Shown here: positions 47,256 through 58,873 of the stretch, in pieces
Layout of the letters: every line of letters begins with the position of its first letter
Position numbering within the stretch: the stretch's first letter is position 1
Source: Acorus gramineus
Taxonomy: Eukaryota; Streptophyta; Magnoliopsida; Acorales; Acoraceae
Length of the DNA: 64,000 bases
Direction: 5' to 3'
Assembly (NCBI GenBank): GCA_030737835.1
Contig: CM060849.1
Location: 7,129,245 to 7,193,244, forward strand
Made by a program: the position numbers and the translations under genes
The notes under the pieces: generated by a model
The model's input: only the letters and a program-made list of their open reading frames with translations
Database searches by the model: none
Told to the model about the DNA's origin: nothing

Positions 47256-48768
47256 TATTTTGCTCTCTTGAAAATTATGGTTACGAAATTTTCTGTGGTG
47301 GTCGTCTTGAAGTTTCGAGGTAACAATTCTCTTGTCTCTCTCTCTCACACACACAAAATTTATTGAAAAAATGTTGTGCCAAAATGTTTCCATCTTGATA
47401 ATGATTCGCTTTGCAAGGTGCCTATTTTTTTGGACCCATCATGCTTATCTTTTTTGCTTAATGCAGTATGACCTGGTTGTTTCATCATGAATTTCTTTGT
47501 TTCTTTTAGCTATTGTTTTATGAATTTTGGATATCTTCTTCTTCCAATTTTTTGTGCCACTTAATTGCTAGGAGGGTTTTACAGTATGTGGTCTGATATT
47601 TTTCTTTTTTAAAGAAAGAGAGAGAGAGGATTGTTTAAGTTTTGCTGACCACTGTGGGAGCCAAACTTATGAAAAAAAGGCCTAAATTTGATCCATACAG
47701 GTCCCGTACCAATATAAATATAAATAAATGATGCCGTCTTACTTTTTCAATATGAAATATAATCTTACATGTAACACATCTTGAAGTGGAGCATGCAGAA
47801 CAGAAGGAAAATAATTCTTCTTGCAAGATATTTAACATCAATTTATATATATATAGAGAGAGAGAGAGATAGAGAGAGAGAGTATCCTATAATGGTCATT
47901 TTCATCATAAGAGCTATACGAGTGAATCATCAGTGTTAGAAGGATTAGATTTTACATTAAAGAATCATATGAGTAAATGATCATTTTCGTTGCTGCTGTA
48001 ATTGTGTTCAATAAATCTTCTTGCCTTTTATGTTTTCTTAGGCCCCATTTTGAACCTATTATTAAACAGATTCTACTTTTGCAAAATAAGTTTTCAGGTA
48101 ATCGGTTCCAAGTGGGTAGGAACTTCAACTTTTGGTTTATATGTACTTTTAAAAAGTCAGCTTTTGTTAAAAAACTGGTTAAGAGTAGCTTTCCCAGAAT
48201 CTTTTTTTTATTTTTTATAACATAGGCAATTTTTTGGTTCCAATTGCATCTAATGTCTTTCCTATTTCAGGAGATCTTTCAACCATTAAGGACTCTGGTT
48301 GGGGGGCATATATAACTTATGTACTGAAGATAAAATGCGCAGATTTCAGAGCCTCTGTTGATGTTCTGCGAAAGCGAACTGCACGTCACCTCCGTAAACT
48401 TGTTAAAGGCGAGGAGATGTTGTATCATCAAAAATTTGATTGTAGTGTTTGTGAATAATAATATGTAATATAATTTTGAATGTGTTTCCATTGAAAAAGC
48501 TCTTATTTATGTAACGTGCATTCCTGAAACATGGGATAACTTATAGTTGTGTTCATAAAGCAAATCAATGTTGCTTGTAGTATTACATTTTGGGCAGGTT
48601 GGGTTAGGCTAGAGCCCAACCTTATTTGGTATTTATTTATGGGCATGTCTATCTCCACACACCATTAGTCTAATAACATCAACCTACTTTAGCCATCTTC
48701 CATCATTTGGTTTTTTTTATTAAACTCACTTTCCTATAGATATTGTTATACTAAATAAACCCACAAAC
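47256..48768 (+). other. Downstream region of FRS gene 2
   Basis: Probably contains 3'UTR and further noncoding exon sequence. A candidate exon follows 'cctatttcag' at about 48260-48270 and runs to about 48470, where aataataatatgtaatat could serve for polyadenylation. An AT/AG microsatellite lies at about 47843-47882. A MITE-like stretch lies at about 48042-48200. I see no separate gene; the 74-codon frame at 48234-48458 has no domain. Confidence 0.35.
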
Positions 48769-49308
48769 TGTTACACTCCAGGGCAGTCGTTTTCAAGATG
48801 TGGTAATATATATAATATCAGTAATCAAAACAAGAGGTCAATAATGACGCTAAATATATATAACATACAAGGCTGGCAAAGCAATGTTAACCGATAGCTC
48901 AACTGAAAAATGTGGAAGCATAGAACAAAAAATGGAAAACTGTTTCTTTCATTATTTTTCGCTTTTTTTTTTTTTAACTAAAAACGAGCAATTCTAATTC
49001 TATAGGGTTGAATAAAAATTCGATTAACCATTTCATTTGGTAGAAGTGCTATGCTTAGTGTGTGACTCGTTAATTTTTCTTTAGATTTATTAGGATTCAA
49101 AAAATGGACCGGACCATTATGAACCAAGTCTAGTCCAACTAAAATACAACCAGTGCAACACGCACGATTTACCAATAAATACGACACTAGGACTGCTGAC
49201 AGCCTCGCACTAGCCAACCGCCGGACAGGACGCTCCATGCACGCAAGACCACGCCACAGGGAAGCTCCAGCACCACGCCCAGCACCGCCCCTGTAAAAGA
49301 AACAGTAC

Positions 49309-49336
49309 GCGAGGGGTGAGCTACACGCTCAGTGAG
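49309..49336 (+). promoter_or_regulatory. Conserved LTR hairpin motif, copy D
   Basis: GCGAGGGG then TGAGC-tacac-GCTCA then GTGAG: a 5-bp stem with a 5-nt loop. Starts 540 bp into the LTR. Confidence 0.6.
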
Positions 49337-49732
49337 TGGCTGGAAACCAAACACCATTACAAAAATTTAATGTTAAGACAATTTCCTTTCAAGGAAAACA
49401 TGGGTGGAAACTCAATGGATAACAAGGTCACGCGGCGGCTCGACCAACCTCACCCTCACTCCCGGAGGGAGACTCTTAGGGAGAGACCACACCGTTTGGT
49501 AAAGAGACGCGGAATTACTTGTCCACACAACACTATTGGATTATCTATATCGAGATAACTGCCCAACGATGTCTCTCAACATCGATACATAACCGGACCT
49601 AACAATTATGGGATCGGACGAACAAACGAAAGGGTCACATAGCGTCGTGACTTCACCTCACCCCCACCCCTGCCCCTGAAGGGAAACTTCTGAGACATCC
49701 AGAGAGAAACAAAGGTTAACCATAACACCTAG

Positions 49733-52290
49733 TGTAACAACTCTGACTTTTTAGTCCATAATTAACCTGCTTCTATGGTATGTTTAGTATTCCAAATTTC
49801 TAATAATTTGGCACGGTTACATTCCTCGTTTCGTTGGCTTTCCAATGCTTTTTACGGATCGTAAATCGGATGAGTATCGATCAAGTTATGGACCAAACAG
49901 TAACAGCGTGTCAGACAGTGTCTAACGGATCTTATAGCTGCCGTCGGGCACATGGGCGACGGATCGGGGAGAGCCGTCGGAAGCCTGGGCAACGAATGCT
50001 ATAGGAGCCGTTGATCTGGAAAATCGTATTTTTGAAAATAGGTTCCGTTTTTGGAAGGAACAGGTGCATTAATCGAGATTAATGCAAATTATTGGCGTCG
50101 TAATTGTTTCCTCACGTGTATGAGAGGCTTATAAACCTCTTTTTTCTCTTTCATTGCCTTGAAACCCTAGAAATTTCAAACCCTAAAAGATCGTTTTCTT
50201 CGTGTTTTCGACACCATTGTTGATGAGCTCGGGAATGGGTTCGAATAGACGGTTCTTGTGAGTATTATCCTCTGTTTATGAAGAGTTTTTGGTTTATAAT
50301 GATTCCATTTAGATGTTCTTTTAATATGATCTCGTTTTCAAGGTTTTCCAAGCAAAGATGCTAGTTTTCTTCTTGTTTCTTAGATGTTTTCGCACGATTT
50401 TGAATTGCTATGTTTTAACAATGATATAATGATGATTTTATGATGTTTTTGTAAGTCTTTCATGTAAAAATAAATATGCTTATGTATATACCATGTTTAG
50501 GTTAATTCGTTAGGGTAGAAATCATGTTTTTATGATCTTTAGGTCTTGTTTGACCCTTATATGCATAGATCCGAACCTATACATGCTTTTTTTTTAAGAG
50601 TTTTTATCATAGATCCATGTTAGTTGTTTCTACATATAATAGATCTATAGTTTTCAAAGATTTTTGTAATATGGTTTAATTATTTTTATATATATCCTTT
50701 TTATGAATCCTTTTAAATCTAGGGTTTTGAATTGAAGAATATCATGCTAGGTATAATAATATGTTATCTCTTGCAGTTTTCAAAGGATTTCATAAAGTAT
50801 ATTCAGACCCTTGGGTGTACCAAGTATTTTATGTTTCATCGATGTTTTTATCGTTTTTCCATAAGCTAGGATTTCGAATGGATTTTCTTTATACGATCTT
50901 CGATCAATCTCGTAAATGATTTGTATCGTTTTATCTATTTTATATTACTTTTATACCTATGTTAAAAATACGGTTTTTCAATGATGTTTTAAATGAGTCT
51001 TTGGATTGATTTTAATTGGATTTTCAAGATGAGTTTTTTTTCTGTTTTATGTCGTTTTAAACGACTCGTGTATGACTTTCCATGATAGAACGTGTTAGGA
51101 TTTTTAATAAAGGTAGGGTTTCATGTTTTCTGCCTCGGGACGGTTCCCTTGAGAGCCGTCGGGCATGTTTTGGACGGCTCCCAGAGGAGCCGTCGGCTTG
51201 TTTGGGACAGTCCCAGTAGGAACCATCGGGTTTTTGGTAAGTACGGACCCCATCAAGTCGTACTGTTTGATCATACTGTGATCTAGCCATATCGTTTATT
51301 GTCATATTAGATTTACTGTAAGACTCGGTTGTGGTTTTGTGAATCGTTGGACCGGAGGTGAGTGGGTCTAGTCTCTACGTAGATTTCAAAACTATTTATA
51401 TTTACATCATGACCGCATCATGCCTATTTTATAAATACAACTATTATCTTGACTATGGAATACACGAGCATGACACCATGATTTTAAGGTATTATTTTAC
51501 GTATAATCTATATTGGAGACTTTGTTATTCTTGCATGCAAATTGTTGTTTGATAAATTGATCTTGCATGCATATCATCTGTCAGCGTGACATCGTCTGCG
51601 TGACGACCGGTCTGTGTGACCCAGTCCAGTGGGACCTTGTCTGTGCGACGACCGGTCTGCGTGACCAAGCTCTAGATGGAGCATCTTCGGTTGCGTGCCA
51701 TACGGGCATGCGTGTCCGTTGCATCATACGCATCATGTAGTTAGTATGAGATTGTGGTTATCCCTCTAAAGAGATGCATTATGTTTTATTGTTACACTTG
51801 TGACAATTATATGTATATGTTTATAATCTGTTAGTTTTGATTTTTTTTGGACTATTTTATTATTATTGTTATTATTATTATTGGGACGCTAGAGGTCCAT
51901 CCACTGAGCGTGTTGTAGCTCACCCCTCTTTTCCCAACCTTTCATGGTAGGTGTTGGTTATCGTTGTTCATGGAGGGTCGTTGGCAATCTAGTTCGCGTT
52001 TTACCTTTGTTGCATCGTAGGTGTTGAATAAGCCTTCTTCTTGGTATGTAGTAAACTTCTTTAGCCTTATCAGCAAAACCTGAGGAATTATTATTAGTAT
52101 TAAATAAAGAACTCGTGTGTATTCGTTCAAACTTAAGAATGAATTATTGAGATCCTGTGGTTGGTTTTGTTTTAAATCCTGAGAGTATTTTATGTGTTTA
52201 TTTATATTATCCGATATATTGTGGATTGTGATGCAGTAACGCACTGTATCGCATGCCTTAATTAAGGATAATGGGTACGGGGGTGTTACA
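49733..52290 (-). mobile_element. Solo LTR, family 2 (copy E), nested in copy D
   Basis: 2558 bp with ends TGTAACAAC and GGGTGTTACA. On the minus strand it begins TGTAACACCCCCGTACCC, like copy F. Flanks are cctag and catgg (3 of 5 match), so the target duplication is decayed or misjudged. It carries the hairpin motif in reverse at 51901-51928 and short 'gccgtcgg' repeats (about 49940-50010 and 51140-51240). A block with two copies of 'cgaccggtctg' lies at about 51580-51680. No coding domain. Confidence 0.7.
51901..51928 (-). promoter_or_regulatory. Conserved LTR hairpin motif, copy E
   Basis: On the minus strand, GAGGGG then TGAGC-tacaacac-GCTCA then GTGG. Loop identical to that of copy F. 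Starts about 362 bp into the LTR. Confidence 0.6.
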
Positions 52291-53089
52291 CATGGTGTTA
52301 CTAGATAGCATAATACAACCAATCTCTCCGCTACGAGGTAGAGATGTCACTACAATACTTCAAAGCGTTAGGCATAGCTTACCCGAAGTATTCTCGATAG
52401 GAAAAAGGGTCACGTGACTACGTGATTCAACTCACCCTCACCCCAAAGGGGGACACATGACTGTTGGGGGAAAATCCGACGGCTCTACACCCTTCGTCAT
52501 CCGATAGCCAATAATTCCAAGTGAACCTGAGTCAAGTAGGAACCACATCTACTTACTCAGTTCGCGTAAAGAGGAGGAGGGCGAGAGAGAGAGAGAGAGA
52601 GACTCATCATCTCAGGAAGCTGGTCATAGCCTTACTCCAACAATATGGGCACAACAACTATACAATGCCCTTATGTCTTATGACAAGGGAATATTAGGCA
52701 TGTACCCAAATATTAACCCCAACTTAATCATGATAGATATTACTAATCTAGGGGTAGTATAACAAACAAGACTACCTAAGTCATGCCATATTCTATACAT
52801 CCATATAAACACACACAACACATGCTCATACAAGAAGGGCGCATGCAAACATAATATCATTCATACATGGATACAATACATAGGCAAGTACATAGTAGAA
52901 TAGGGGGTTCTACGCAATATACAAGCTATACAAGCCTAGCATGCAAGATATCTAGCATATTAAGGGTGCCAAGAAGCCCCATGGATGCGCAATGCACGAC
53001 TACGTGCATCGAGCGCTTCCCGAAGGGTTGGATCGAGCCACTCACCACAACCCCGGTCTTCGCGCGCGAGTTAACAAGAAGGGCAACAG

Positions 53090-53510
53090 GGCGCGCGAGG
53101 CTGCACGAGTGCAGGGAAAGCGAGGCAGCACGCACACGAGACGACACGCATGTGGAACAGGTAGGACAACATACACGCGGGCAGCACACACGCACGAGGC
53201 AGCACCCGGGATGCACAGGTAGAGCAAGGCGCGTTGGGCACGCCGCAGGGCACGCTAGGCACAGGCGTAGCGTAGGGCATGCCGTAGGGCACGCTAGGCA
53301 CAATCACTAGGCGCAGGCGCAGGGCATGCCGCAGGGCGCGTTGGGCACAAGCGCAGGGCACGCTGAGCACAGGCGCAAGGCGCAGGCGCAGGGCATGCCG
53401 CAAGGCGCGCTGGGCATAGGTGCAGGAGATGTAGGGCACATTGGGCACAGGCACAGGGCAGCAGGCAGGGGCAGCACGCACAGGGCAGCTCACATGCTGG
53501 CACGCTTGCG
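53090..53510. repeat. GC-rich imperfect repeats of LTR copy D
   Basis: Words such as 'gcgcagggcatgccgc' and 'gttgggcac' are repeated with variation. Different sequence from the GC blocks of copies A to C, but at the same relative place in the LTR. Confidence 0.65.
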
Positions 53511-54364
53511 CCCTACACCCAAGCAACCATGCACACACACACACCATTCAAACATAAACACAAACACATGGCATGCACCACCTCCCAACACACCCAAATG
53601 TGCAAAGCAACCAGAAAAAGAAGAGGCAAAACTCACCAAGAGAGGGGGACGGAAGAGAGAGATGTGGGGGCTCGCAAGCACGCCATTGACCACCTCGACC
53701 GCCACCACCACTACCACCACCTCAACCTTGGATGCTCTTCTTCTTGTTGAACCAGATGGGAGGGGCCATAGGGGAAACCATTAGAGGCTAGGGGAGGAGG
53801 AGAGGGGGAAGACAACATCAACACATCACACACTAACCTTGATCACTTCCTCTTCTTGCTCCTCCATCGTCTCCTTCATGTTCTCCTTTCCTTCTTCTTC
53901 TTCTCCACCAAACACACAAGAGAGGGAGAGCAAAAAGAGAGAATGAGAAGCATTTTCGGATGGAGAGAGAGTGGGGGTGCAAAGGGTGACAAAAGTCAGA
54001 TTGGGGGGTGCATACAAGGGAAAATGGGGGGGGGTGAGGTTAAGCATAAAATTACCCACACCCAACCACTTTTATTTGCTTTATTGGGAAGTGTGTGGAG
54101 AAGCACCATGCACTCGAAAATATTCAACCCACCGAAACCCAGTAACGGCCAAACCCGGATACGATTCAGAACTGCATAATTTCTAAAACGTTACCGAAAT
54201 TCGATGAAATTTTTATGGGTAGTACAAAACGGTACCAGGACCCATAATGTGCAGTTAGATTTTCAATCAGAACACTCCAACTCTCGCAGATAGCAAAAAA
54301 CTAAAATTTTAACGACTCCAATAAAAAAAAATAAAGCTCCAAATAACACAGGCACAACACAAAC

Positions 54365-54824
54365 CACCATTTCTTTTCACATAAACTCTCTCCTCACCAT
54401 TCTCTCCTCGTCGTTTGTTCTCCTCTCCTTCACAATACACACCGACTCCGTCGGTCGTCATTGTGTTGTCGTGGTCGTCCCCTTTCTTTTTAGGGGTGGG
54501 TTTTAGGGTTCCAGGTCTTCTTCACCATGTTTTGTCATTCCATTATAAGGTGTGTATTCGTTGTTATTTATGGGTTTTAATGTTTTTCACTATGTTTCTT
54601 TAAATGTTTTGTTTAAGATTATATTGTTCTATTTTGATTTTCTTCAAATGGGTGTCTCGGATGTGGGTTAGATTGTTTGATATTCCAATGGACTGTAAAA
54701 AAAAGTGTACTTTTTTATGCATTTTGTCTCATTTATTTAAATGGAGAGCTCTTCCATGTATGTTATATATAAAATTATTAAATGCTTATGGGTTTGTGAG
54801 GATTGGGTTAGGATAATGTTACAT
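54365..54824. other. Spacer, nothing firmly recognised
   Basis: A CT-rich stretch (about 54385-54440) and 'gggttttagggttcc' look like a plant 5' leader, but no coding exon follows. Frames of 62-70 codons here lack domains. Confidence 0.3.
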
Positions 54825-55082
54825 CTAACCACATTTTCAGCCCTATTTTCAATTTACATGTGTTTTGAATTTTTTAAAAACAGTATACCTCATCTAATGA
54901 GATACATGTTTTTATAAAAAAAAATGAAGCATATACTCCAATGAATTGTATGTATGCATTTATAGAAAATATAAAAAAAATCTTTCGAAGCATATGTCTT
55001 ATTAACGTGAGCATATGCGTGGATAGAAATCTATCGACGCATATATGACTGGAATTGAGGCTGGAAATGGATCTGGGTGTAA
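54825..55082. mobile_element. MITE, family with 'ttttcag' inverted ends, copy 3
   Basis: Left end TGTTACATCTAACCACATTTTCAGCC and right end with the complementary words GGCTGGAAATGGATCTGGGTGTAACA are inverted repeats with some mismatches. The interior is AT-rich. Flanking duplication not visible. Confidence 0.6.
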
Positions 55083-55284
55083 CAGTACCCGGATTTAAAA
55101 AAACTCAGGTATGGTTATTTAGTTATGGTTTGAGATAGGTATAGATTTATTGAGTTAATAGGTATGGTTATTTAGTTATAAGATTTTAGAAAAACTTAGG
55201 TGTTTTGAGATAGATAAATTTTTTTTAAAAAATCTCTTTTATGTGAGATTTTTGTTTTAGATTAGAGTATGTGGATTGGATTCA

Positions 55285-56463
55285 TTTTTTTATTTATGTT
55301 TTTTTATAATACGGTAGGCAATCAGCCTCCGAAATTTTATAAATTGAAGAGGGATGCCCAATACAAAGTAGGAAAGAAAACAACAAGATGAGTAAAATAC
55401 AAAGTCCGAGATAGCACTTTCTGGTAGAGGAGAACTCTACCACAGAAAGAACACCGGGACAAGCACTAGTAGCCACTCACAAATCTGGATTGCCTCCCTA
55501 TTCATCTAAACCGTTCTCGCTAAGGCACAAAAACGTCCCCACTCTTGGATAAGAGCTACTACAGACTCCTAGATATTTTCCACATATGGAGTGGCCCCCT
55601 TACTATTAAACCAAACTAACCAAACCACCGCTGGGATGAAAGACTGAGAGATCTTTGCTGTCTTGCTTCTATCCCCTTGCCTCCTCAAATTTCTACCAGC
55701 CTCCCACATTCCCTCCAAGGATGAGAACCCCACATACATCCCAGTTGCTTTTGACACCCAACTCCAGATGGTTCTAACAAGAGGACAAGAGACAAATAAA
55801 TGAGACACATTATAGAAACCACAAAAGACATCCGTCGCCGGTGCCCACCGTGCTTTACGAGACTTTGTGAGAATTTTCTCGAGGTAAACGGTCCAAAGGA
55901 AAACCTTCACCTTGAGGGGAGACTTGAAACACCACATCTCGCATGCCTTCCCCACTGTCTCCTCTGTTACTAGTCTGTCAGACTGTCACGTCTCAGCCAC
56001 TTGTAACAATTCTTCACGGAAAAACCCGCCTTTGGCAGGTTCTTCCAAATCATCTTATCTGGCTCTGTGGGAATTAGACAACAACCCTGCAAATCCTCAA
56101 GCAACTCTTCCAACGCCTCTGCCTCCTCCTCGAAAGGGGTTCTCCCAATCCTCACCATCCAATGCCCGTTCCCCGGCCCGTCCTCCCAGAACTGATTAAC
56201 CGGTCCGTTCCGTTGCACCGCCAAGTCATAGATTGCCGGGAAACCTCTCCACATACAGTAATGCCCCCCAGCTATAAATCTATCCAGAAACTTACCTTTG
56301 AGCCAGCTCCCACGTCCCACTTCAAAGCCCATTGAAACTCCTCCACCTCGGCAAGTATATCCTTCCAAATCTCTGAGGACCAGTATTGTTTTTTATTTTC
56401 TTGAACGGCTTTGCATGCAAATGTAAGGAGGTTGAAATAATTAGTTGTTACTTTTTGATTCAA
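55285..56463 (-). pseudogene. LINE (L1-type) 3' end remnant
   Basis: Minus-strand frames in order: AVQENKKQYWSSEIWKDIL near 56420-56360; WDVGAGSKVSFWIDL; then WEDGPGNGHWMVR...DKMIWKNLPKAGFSVKNCYKWL; then the zinc-knuckle reverse-transcriptase C-terminal domain (zf-RVT) with FKSPLKVKVFLWTVYLEKILT and, further on, LFVSCPLVRTIWSWV, ending near 55569. The frames are offset by frameshifts and a stop. T-runs at about 55286-55307 on the plus strand correspond to a 3' A-tail region. The reverse transcriptase core and endonuclease are absent, as in a 5'-truncated insertion. Confidence 0.85.
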
Positions 56464-57560
56464 GTGTTTTTATTGATATTCATGTGGTGATTGCACATAT
56501 ATGAATATGTTTAATCAGTTCCTTTTTAAAAAGATTAATCATTTGCCTAGGTTTATATTGTGAATGAGAATGTATGAAAACAAGTCTTATAGACCATTAT
56601 TGTTAACAAGAATGTATGGTGTATGAAAACAAGCTTTATAGATCATTATTGTTAACTGGAGTGAGTGTCATGGACTATGTTATTGTTGTAAAACCAATAA
56701 TGAAAGTGTTAAGAAGTTTCATGGTGTTTTGAAGATAATTAACATATGGAACCCCAATTTGACAGGTTCAATGTCGATCAATTTCGCCCGAGTCGCCAGG
56801 ATGGTAGTTGATGTATATTATCTAAGGACGAAAATAGAACCATCAAACCAACCAGAAAATCAATGAAGTCTAAGTACAACAGCTCAAGTGACCATCTTTT
56901 CATTCACTTTCTTTCAATTGTAGATAAACAAAGAAAAGAAAAGATATTACAATGTATTTTGAATGTTCAAAGTTTTAAATAATGTTTTTTTGAATATCCA
57001 AAGTGTATATGTGGTTGTGAATGTGTTGATAACAATGTAGATGTGAATGTTTTGAATTATATTGAATGTTGAATGTGATCGAATATTTCTCAAATCTTCT
57101 TTTAAAAAAAATTATTCGGTTTAACATTGTTATGGTCAAATAAGCACTCCCAGGTCAACAGATCAATTGTTGAAGATTATAAGGGAAGGTTGACAGATAA
57201 AGAGACCGTTGAATGTTGCAAAGGAAGGTTAACAAAGTTGAATGTATTAAATAAAGGTTGACAAACCAATCGTCAATTGTTCTAAAAGAATATTGACAGG
57301 GCGAGTGTCGAAATGGTTGGTGAGATTAGTGATGTTCAAATTAAATTTATGTATGTTTTTTTTTTCTTTTCTGGTTGGTGTTATTAGTTAAATCATATGT
57401 GGGGATAAGCGTGCCTTTTAATTATCAAAATATTTTTTTTTTTTTAAAAAAAACAATTTATCTTAACATTCTCTGTGTTCACGTGTGTTGCGAATATTTT
57501 TTTTTTAATAAAATTATTTATTTATTTACTAAATCTTTTAAAAAAAGTTTTAAACCATCC
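56464..57560. other. Intergenic sequence upstream of the Alfin-like gene
   Basis: AT-rich with a few short direct repeats. A pair sharing 'tgtatgaaaacaag' lies at about 56570-56630, and 'aaggttgaca'-like words recur at about 57185, 57225 and 57265. No supported gene. Confidence 0.4.
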
Positions 57561-57568
57561 TGGGGCTT

Positions 57569-57575
57569 TATAAAT
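57569..57575 (+). promoter_or_regulatory. TATA box of the Alfin-like gene
   Basis: TATAAAT in 'ggctttataaattgatc', 294 bp upstream of the start codon. A transcript start about 30 bp downstream would give a leader of about 260 bp with a CT repeat at 57773-57788. Confidence 0.5.
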
Positions 57576-57635
57576 TGATCCCCATCCGTAATACACTTTT
57601 CTCCCAATCAAAAGCCACCACCCAGACGCTGCATC

Positions 57636-57677
57636 ATGTATAAACTTGAACCGCGAGAACACGAAACCATGGACTGA
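57636..57677 (+). CDS. Possible upstream ORF in the Alfin-like leader
   Basis: An ATG at 57636 opens a 13-codon frame ending at the TGA at 57675-57677. A second in-frame ATG at 57669 gives a 2-codon frame on its own (ATG GAC TGA). Both would lie in the leader if transcription starts near 57600. Function as a translation brake is only an inference. Confidence 0.35.
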   Translation: MYKLEPREHETMD

Positions 57678-57862
57678 AGCCCGAAAAACCAACCCGGATC
57701 CGAATCCAACAACACCACAGACAAACGAAACACAAACACCAACATCAAAATCAAAAACCCTAAAAAAAACACCTCTCTCTCTCTCTCCCCACTGTAGATT
57801 CACTTGCTCTCTCGAACCCTACCAATTCGAGTCATTCTTGGCGTAATTTTCAAGGTGGATAC

Positions 57863-58873
57863 ATGGAGGGGGCGTCGATGCCGTACAACCCTAGGACGGT
57901 CGAGGAGGTCTTTAAGGACTTCCGCGCGAGGCGGTCCGGCATGGTCAAGGCTCTCACCACCGGTCCGTACGAATCCCACCCCTCTCTCTCTCTCTCTCTC
58001 GATGTTGTTCTGTGTTTCGCGTTTGTTCGTTTTCGTCTTGTAAAAAAATTGGGGGATTTTGATTAATGTGGGTTTTGGCGTTTATGCAGATGTGAAGCAG
58101 TTCTACGAGGCCTGCGACCCCGGTAACCCATCTCTGTTCCTCTCGCTTTGAATTCTGTGATTGTTTTGGGTTTTCAGGGACTGCAATGGAAATTTTGTTT
58201 ATTTGGTTTTTCTATGATTTTTTTGGTCAACCAAAGCGTTTATCATTTATACATATATGCATACATGTATATGTATTTAAATCTTATATAACACATACAT
58301 ATATGTTTTTATATATCTTGCATCTATATATACAAGTTTACATACATATGTAATATTATACACACATATACACATATACTTATATTATGTATATAAATAT
58401 AAATATATGTATAAACACACAAATATTATTTCAAGTCAATTTAATGATGGGTTCGGACCCAATATCTCAATGATTGACAAGAATGTTCGCAACCAAGCGG
58501 TTGTGGGTTTGAGCGATTGCATATGGGAAAAAAGTTGATTTGTTAATAACCATAGTCCCATTGAATTTTTTCATCCTTTGTTTTGATTTAGTTGTTGTGG
58601 AGAAGTTATTGATTGTTATTAAGAAAATGTATCTATGGTCATAGAGAAGGAGAACTTGTGTCTGTATGGTCATCCAAGTGGAACATGGGAGGTCAACCTG
58701 CCTGCGGAAGAGGTGCCTCCGGAGCTCCCTGAGCCAGCGCTTGGTATCAACTTTGCTAGGGATGGGATGGAAGAGAGGGACTGGCTGACGCTTGTCGCTG
58801 TTCACAGTGATGCGTGGTTGCTTGCTGTTTCCTTCTATTTTGGCGCACGCTTTGGGTTTGGGAAGAATGAGAG
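57863..58873 (+). CDS. Alfin1-like (AL) PHD protein, exons 1-3, 3' part outside the window
   Basis: AL proteins are plant nuclear factors with an N-terminal Alfin domain and a C-terminal PHD finger that reads H3K4me2/3. Exons seen: 57863-57962, 58090-58122 and 58645-58873, giving about 120 codons with phases 1, 1 and 2. Donors are accg|GTCCGT, cccg|GTAACC and agag|GTAAGT. Conserved family text: [20 protein letters not shown], the short QFYEACDP exon, then [29 protein letters not shown] and INFARDGM, with [19 protein letters not shown] at the end. All of this is the Alfin domain. The next exon (family text KRLFNMIND) and the PHD finger are not found up to 64000, so intron 3 is longer than 5.1 kb. 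The window edge, not a mutation, explains the missing half. Confidence 0.95.
58230..58435. repeat. TA/CATA-rich tract in Alfin-like intron 2
   Basis: Dense imperfect 'acatatat'/'atatgtat' sequence of about 200 bp, able to fold on itself on either strand. Microsatellite-like. Confidence 0.6.

Larger units (their letters stand above)
48769..54359 (+). mobile_element. Solo LTR, family 1 (copy D), interrupted by an opposite-oriented LTR
   Basis: Begins TGTTACACTCCAGGGCAG, a diverged version of the copy A/B start, and ends GGCACAACA. Perfect 5-bp duplication caaac at 48764-48768 and 54360-54364. Without the nested element it is about 3033 bp, close to copy A (3016 bp). The hairpin motif is at 49309, the GC-rich block at about 53090-53510, and a UTR-like 3' part at 53640-54300 matches the minus-strand fragment at 3856-4356. 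No coding domain. More diverged than A to C, so older. Confidence 0.82.

Noticed and set aside
53826..54179. Possible gene in the UTR-like 3' part of LTR copy D
   Set aside because: The sequence recurs in LTR fragments (3856-4356) as noncoding LTR sequence. Frames are short and CT/GA-driven.
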